The notes below the pieces were generated by a model. That model did not search any database. It saw nothing but the letters and a program-made list of their open reading frames with translations, and was not told where the DNA came from. From Planctomycetota bacterium (GTDB lineage: Bacteria; Planctomycetota; UBA1135; UBA2386): a stretch of DNA of 64,000 nt. A program made the translations under genes and the position numbers. Location of the stretch: assembly GCA_016716265.1 (NCBI GenBank), contig JADJWQ010000006.1:3313501-3377500 (forward strand), read 5' to 3'. Shown here piece after piece: positions 59,774 to 64,000 of the stretch; the stretch's first letter is position 1; each line of letters begins with the position of its first letter.

Positions 59774-62028
59774 ATGACCCACCCCGCTCTGCGCTGCGCA
59801 CTCGCGTGCAGCCTCGCTCTCCCGCCGCTCGCCGCCCAGACCGTCTGGCAACAGCTCGCGCCACCGCCGGTCCGCGACGGCCACGCGATGACGTTCGACC
59901 TCACCCGCGGCCGCGCCGTGCTGTTCGGCGGTAGCGACGGCACCCGGGATCTGAACGACACCGGCTCTGGGACGGCGCGACCTGGCAGCCGACCTGCCCG
60001 CTCGACCGCCCCCCCGCACGAAGCTCCGCCGCGCTGGCCCACGATCCGCGCAGCGGCACGACGCTGCTGTTCGGCGGTCACTCGCGCGTCACCGGCGACC
60101 TCGACGACACCTGGCTGTGGGACGGCGCGACCTGGAGCCGCGTGTCGACGCCGCCGGGGGGGCCCGGTGCGCGGACCAACCACGCGCTGGCCTTCGACAT
60201 CGCGCGCAGTCGCTTCGTGCTGTTCGGCGGCTACTCGAACGCGACGCGGACGAGGCTGTCGGACACCTGGACGTTCGACCCGGCGACGCGCGCGTGGACG
60301 ACGGTCAATCCGAGCACGTCGCCGTCGGCGCGCCTCGACCACCGGATGGTCGGCGAGATCGCCCGCAGCCGCGTGCTGCTGTTCGGCGGCAACACGCCGA
60401 CCGGCAGATCGGCCGAGACCTGGAGCTGGGACGGCGCGAGCTGGACGCTGCAGTCGCCGGCAACGTCTCCGCCGCCCACCGAGTCCCACGCGATGGCCTA
60501 CTCGACGAGCAGCGGCCGCGTGCTCCTGTTCGGCGGCTGGACGCCCGCCGGGCGCAGCAATCGGACGTGGGAGTGGCGCGGTACGAGCTGGTTCGACGTG
60601 ACGCCGACCGTCACGCCACCCGACATCTTCGGTCGGGTCGACCTGCAGATGGTCTTCGATCCCGATCCCGCGGCCGGCGGATTCCTGCTGTTCGGCGGCA
60701 ACCAGGGCGGTCCGACCAACGACACCTGGCAATGGAACGGCACCCGCTGGATCGCGCGCCAGGTCGCGCCGGGTGCACGGCTCGTTCCGGTGATGGTCAC
60801 CGATCCCGCGCGCGGGGAGATCCTCGTCCACGGCGGGGATACCGGCAACGTGGCCGGTGACACCTGGCGCCTGCGCAACGGCGTCTATTCACGGCTCACG
60901 CCGCCGACGCCGGGGCCCATGGTGCAGTCCGCCGCGGCCGCGTTCGACGGCAACGACGTCGTCGTGTTCGGCGGCTGGACGCCCGCGGGGCGCAGCAACC
61001 AGACCTGGACCTGGAACGGCGCGACGTGGACGCAGCGCACCAACGTCGGCACGCCGCCGGTCGCTCGCACCGCGGCCGCCGCAGCGACCGACGCGTCCGG
61101 TCAGGGCATGGTGCTGTTCGGCGGCGACCGGGCGAACAACCCCGCCGCGACGTGGCAGTGGAACGGGTCGACCTGGCAGGCGACCACGCCGTCCCCGATG
61201 CCGTCGATCCGCGACTCCGCGGCGATGGCGCGCGATCCGCTGCGCAGCCGCGTGGTGCTGTTCGGCGGGCGGGACACGGCGACGGGCGCCGCGCTGTCCG
61301 ACACCTGGGAGTGGGACGGTGCCACCTGGACGCGACGCATGCCGACGACCAATCCGCCGGCGCGGCTCGGCCACGCGATGGTCCACGATCCGCGGCGTGG
61401 GATCGTCGTGATGACCGGCGGAATGAACGGCACCACCTGGTTCAACGACGTGTGGGAGTGGGACGGCATCGAGTGGCGGCAACAGACGGTGGTCCCGGGA
61501 CTGCCCGAACGCGGCTTCCAGGGCTTCGCCTTCGATCCGGCATCCGCGCGGCTCGTGCAGCTCGGCGGCCGCGATCGCTTCGTCGGTCTCTACGGCGAGA
61601 CCTGGGCGACTCTCGCGCCGGCACCGGCACCGGTCCAGCTCTTCGGCGCTGCGTGCGGCGGCCTGTCGCTCGACTCGTCGCCCTTCTGGATCGGCGGCCA
61701 GACGACGATCGTGTCGCGGGGTCACCGGCCATTCGAGATCGTCGTCCTGCTGTTCGGAGTCGATCGCACGAGCTGGGGCGGCGCGTCGTTGCCGTTCGAC
61801 CTCGCCGCGCTCCGGGCGCCGGGGTGCTTCCTGAACATCGCGCCGCTGTCGCCCACGCTGTCGACCCTCGCGAACTCGGCCGACGTGACCCTGATGCTGA
61901 ACATCCCGCCGTCGTGCTTGCTGCTCGGCAGCACGATGTTCCTGCAGTCGGTCGAACGCCGTGTTGGTGCCAACCCGCTCGGCATCGTCACCAGCAACGG
62001 CGTCGCCGGCACGTTTGGCGCGCGCTGA
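59774..62028 (+). CDS. secreted kelch-repeat protein interrupted by a frameshift
   Basis: ATG 59774 opens a signal peptide ending L-A-A|Q at about residue 21. The first kelch unit (AVLFGGSDGTRDLNDT) breaks at ~59962: the expected 'DTWLWDGATW' motif is in the +1 frame, as if one T were missing from ACC(T)GG. From base 59965 the frame stays open to 62028. Restoring that base gives a 751-aa protein with about twelve 'LFGG' blades (enough for two propellers) and a C-terminal ~120-residue module from GAACGGLSLDS to TSNGVAGTFG. As written, translation from the ATG stops being kelch after ~63 residues. Sequencing error, recent mutation or programmed slippage are all possible. Confidence 0.85.
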
Positions 62029-62097
62029 GCTGTGCGGGCAATGCCGTCCCGACGGACCATGCTCTCACACGCCCGCCGCCAGATGACATGACGACCG

Positions 62098-63489
62098 TCA
62101 ACGCCCACCCAGGACGTGCCGGCAGGCATTCGACATGACGAAGCCACCGGTCGCAAACGGGTCGAACCGTCCGGCTTGCGAGTAGAGCGTCACGCCGACG
62201 AGGCTCTGCTGAGGCGGCACACTGATGCTCACCACCGCCGTGGTGCTGGTCAGCGGGATCGATCCCGAGAACATCGGATCGACATAGAGCATGCACGGGA
62301 TACCGGCATTCGCCAGCGACAGCGGCAAGGTCGCGCCCCAGCTCGTGCGCTGGTCGGAGAGCCCGATGAAGAATATGGCACTACGGCCGGGCGCCGCACG
62401 AATCGATATCCGATACTCGTCACCCACCCAGCTCAGCCAATCGCAGAGGAGGTACGGCGTGCTGGTGCTGATGCCGAAGCAGCTGCTCCCGAACGACGCG
62501 CTGCGCGCCGGTGTGACGGGGCCGTATTCCCACGTGTCGCCGATCTTCCCGGCTCCCGTCGAGCCACCGAACGCGATGTTGGTACCGTTGGAGCGGTAGT
62601 GCTGCATTTCGGACCGCGCGCGTGGGGGAGGGCTACCGCTGGACGGGGACCGCATCTGCCAATCGACTCCGTCGAACTCCCATACGTCGTTCGCGGGCAC
62701 GCCGCCAACGAGCCCGCCGAACAGCACGACTCTGCCCCGGAGGTAGTCGTACGCCATCGAAGCGAACGATCGGGCCGGCGGCACCTTCGTCGTCGATACG
62801 CGCGACCACGTGAACCCGTCCCAGGACCACAGCTCATTGCTGACGCCGCCCTGCACCTCGCCACCGAACAGCAGGACCCCGGTGCCCGATGGCGTCGCCG
62901 CGGGATAGAAGACCATGCTGTGGCCGTAGCGCGGCAACGGGCGATAGCGCGGCAGGTATTGGTTCCACGAGACCCCGTTCCAGCTCCAGGTGTCGTCGAA
63001 GACGATCGTGGTCGCCGCATTTCGACTGCGACCGCCGAACAGCAACACCTCGGCACGGCCCGGGATGTAGACAGCGCGGGCCCCTTCGCGGAGCGGTGGT
63101 TGCACCGGCGGCGTGACGTTCCTCCAGATGTCCCTGCCGAACTCGTAGACCCACGTATCGCTCTCGTATCCGGTACCGTTCCAGCCCGAGAACAGGACCA
63201 CCTCACTGCGGATGGTGTCGAAGGCGGCCGCCATTCCCGCTCGCGCCGTCGGACCGGGGGCGTGGCTCTGCTGCCAACCGGCTCCGTCGAACAGCCACGT
63301 CTCGCCGCTGTATCCGGAAGCGAGCTCACCGCCGAACAGCAACATGTGTCCGAGGCTCTGCGACTGGACCAACGCGAACTGGTCGCGCGGAGCTGGGCGA
63401 GAGGCCGGGTTGCTCGCGGACCACTGGACCTGCGCGGAAACCGCGGCGCACAGGAGCACCACGCCTGAGGAGACTCGGAGCGGCTTCAT
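62098..63489 (-). CDS. secreted kelch-repeat protein
   Basis: 463 aa, intact. Signal peptide ends V-S-A|Q at about residue 20. Six kelch-like blades (LLFGGELAS, VLFSGWNGT, LLFGGRSRN, LLFGGEVQG, VLFGGLVGG, IAFGGSTGA), each followed by a 'DTWxxxGxxW'-type strand. The C-terminal ~130 residues start at FGSSCFGIS and end FVMSNACRHVLGG; the stretch RTSWGATLPLSLANAGIPCMLYVDP closely parallels RTSWGGASLPFDLAALRAPGCFLNIAP in the neighbouring kelch protein. Probable surface glycan- or protein-binding propeller. TATCCT lies 9 bases before its ATG. Confidence 0.87.
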   Translation of the reverse strand: MKPLRVSSGVVLLCAAVSAQVQWSASNPASRPAPRDQFALVQSQSLGHMLLFGGELASGYSGETWLFDGAGWQQSHAPGPTARAGMAAAFDTIRSEVVLFSGWNGTGYESDTWVYEFGRDIWRNVTPPVQPPLREGARAVYIPGRAEVLLFGGRSRNAATTIVFDDTWSWNGVSWNQYLPRYRPLPRYGHSMVFYPAATPSGTGVLLFGGEVQGGVSNELWSWDGFTWSRVSTTKVPPARSFASMAYDYLRGRVVLFGGLVGGVPANDVWEFDGVDWQMRSPSSGSPPPRARSEMQHYRSNGTNIAFGGSTGAGKIGDTWEYGPVTPARSASFGSSCFGISTSTPYLLCDWLSWVGDEYRISIRAAPGRSAIFFIGLSDQRTSWGATLPLSLANAGIPCMLYVDPMFSGSIPLTSTTAVVSISVPPQQSLVGVTLYSQAGRFDPFATGGFVMSNACRHVLGGR

Positions 63490-63498
63490 CGTGCGCAG

Positions 63499-63504
63499 AG
63501 GATA
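63499..63504 (-). promoter_or_regulatory. -10-like TATCCT before the kelch gene
   Basis: Minus-strand TATCCT ends 9 bases before the ATG at 63489, identical in sequence to the element before the kinase gene at 25032. Confidence 0.5.
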
Positions 63505-63536
63505 GCCGATTCGAGCCCCCGCGGGGGCGGCGGTCC

Positions 63537-64000
63537 TCAGCGCCGCCGCGCCCGCGCCGCACGCCAGAGGTCGGCGAGCTCGTGCTCGGTCGCGGTCAAC
63601 AGGCGCGCGGTCGGCACCTGAGCGAGCAGCGCGTCGTCGAAGCTCGGCTCGGTCTCCATGACGGCATCGGCGAGACGCGCATATCGATTGCGGTAGCCGC
63701 TCAGGACGCTGCGCGCGTCGGTGGGCGACAGGTGTGGCTCGAGCTCGACGTGCAGCAGCGTGATGCCGACCGCGCGCTGACCGCGGACCTCGGGCACGAA
63801 CACGACGGTCCGGCCGTCCGAGCGCCCCTCGGCGAGCAGCACCTGGCGCTCGCTGGCGACCCGGTGCTTCGTGCCGCGCAGGCGCGGATCGTCGGCCGTG
63901 CGCGACCGCAGACCTGCGGCCACGCCACCGCTGTGGACCTGGTGGATGCGGAGCTCGGGCTCCTCGCCGGTGATCTCGTACCGGCTGAACCCGACGACCT
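63537..64000 (-). CDS. hypothetical protein, C-terminal part (5' truncated)
   Basis: The frame is open to the window edge, reading ...SRYEITGEEPELRIHQVHSGGVAAGLRSR and on to a stop at 63537, so the start lies beyond base 64000. An internal GTG at 63923 is unlikely to be the true start because clean coding continues upstream. Visible segments: ERQVLLAEGRSDGRTVVFVPEVRGQRAVGITLLHVELEPHLSPTDARSV. I do not recognise a family. Its stop is 47 bases from the start of the kelch gene on the same strand. Confidence 0.65.
   Translation of the reverse strand, partial: VVGFSRYEITGEEPELRIHQVHSGGVAAGLRSRTADDPRLRGTKHRVASERQVLLAEGRSDGRTVVFVPEVRGQRAVGITLLHVELEPHLSPTDARSVLSGYRNRYARLADAVMETEPSFDDALLAQVPTARLLTATEHELADLWRAARARRR

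Noticed and set aside
1..64000. tRNA, rRNA, mobile elements, prophage or attachment sites
   Set aside because: No cloverleaf-like T-loop sequence, transposase, integrase or terminal inverted repeats were seen by eye. A tRNAscan-SE/Infernal run would settle small RNAs.

Overview
This 64 kb window is about 70% GC, densely packed chromosomal DNA with genes on both strands. I see no tRNA, rRNA, insertion sequence, phage gene or CRISPR array. The gene content points to a Planctomycetota-like bacterium: a ThuA–DUF1080 protein, a secreted sulfatase, large Ser/Thr kinases (one fused to an FGE-sulfatase-like domain), two ELWxxDGT-repeat proteins, kelch and FG-GAP surface proteins, an NTP/NDP-exchange transporter and a planctomycete-type ECF sigma factor. 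Phylum assignment is inference from family content; no marker gene is present.

Layout. 0–3.7 kb: 3' end of a PEP/pyruvate-binding protein, a secreted DUF2911-like protein, and a minus-strand operon of an STN-like periplasmic protein, an ECF sigma factor and a single-span anti-sigma-like protein. 3.8–11.8 kb: secreted propeller-like protein, sulfatase, secreted S9 peptidase, EamA exporter and a 988-aa ELWxxDGT protein. 12–18 kb: glycosyltransferase, ATP-grasp and DUF455 di-iron pair, a carboxypeptidase-regulatory-like protein and an asparagine-synthetase-like protein. 18.4–20.9 kb: tandemly duplicated secreted proteins. 20.9–28.2 kb: nucleotide transporter, kinase with a polytopic C-terminus, zinc-ribbon membrane protein and a divergent acyl-CoA dehydrogenase. 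28.5–34.6 kb: RND efflux operon. 34.7–41.9 kb: aldo/keto reductase, propeller/di-haem cytochrome c protein, Tat-exported class V aminotransferase, SbtA/SbtB bicarbonate module and a DMT protein. 42.4–50 kb: secreted protein, FG-GAP/TPR operon, EF-hand membrane protein and ThuA–DUF1080. 50–64 kb: 23S rRNA/tRNA m5U-type methyltransferase, kinase–FGE fusion, second ELWxxDGT protein, secreted protein plus ECF sigma factor, two convergent kelch proteins (one frameshifted) and a truncated gene at the right edge.

Four window-wide patterns stand out. (1) Sixteen predicted signal peptides put Gln directly after the A-x-A cleavage site, so mature proteins would begin with Gln, as in the 'Q-rule' described in Bacteroidetes. 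(2) At least five, perhaps ten, unrelated secreted proteins end in the same roughly 110–130-residue module. (3) Several transcription units have a TAnnnT element 6–9 nt before the start codon and no Shine-Dalgarno, implying leaderless mRNAs, whereas genes inside operons carry clear GGAGG-type sites. (4) Regulation looks dominated by ECF sigma factors and Ser/Thr kinases beside secreted-protein genes.
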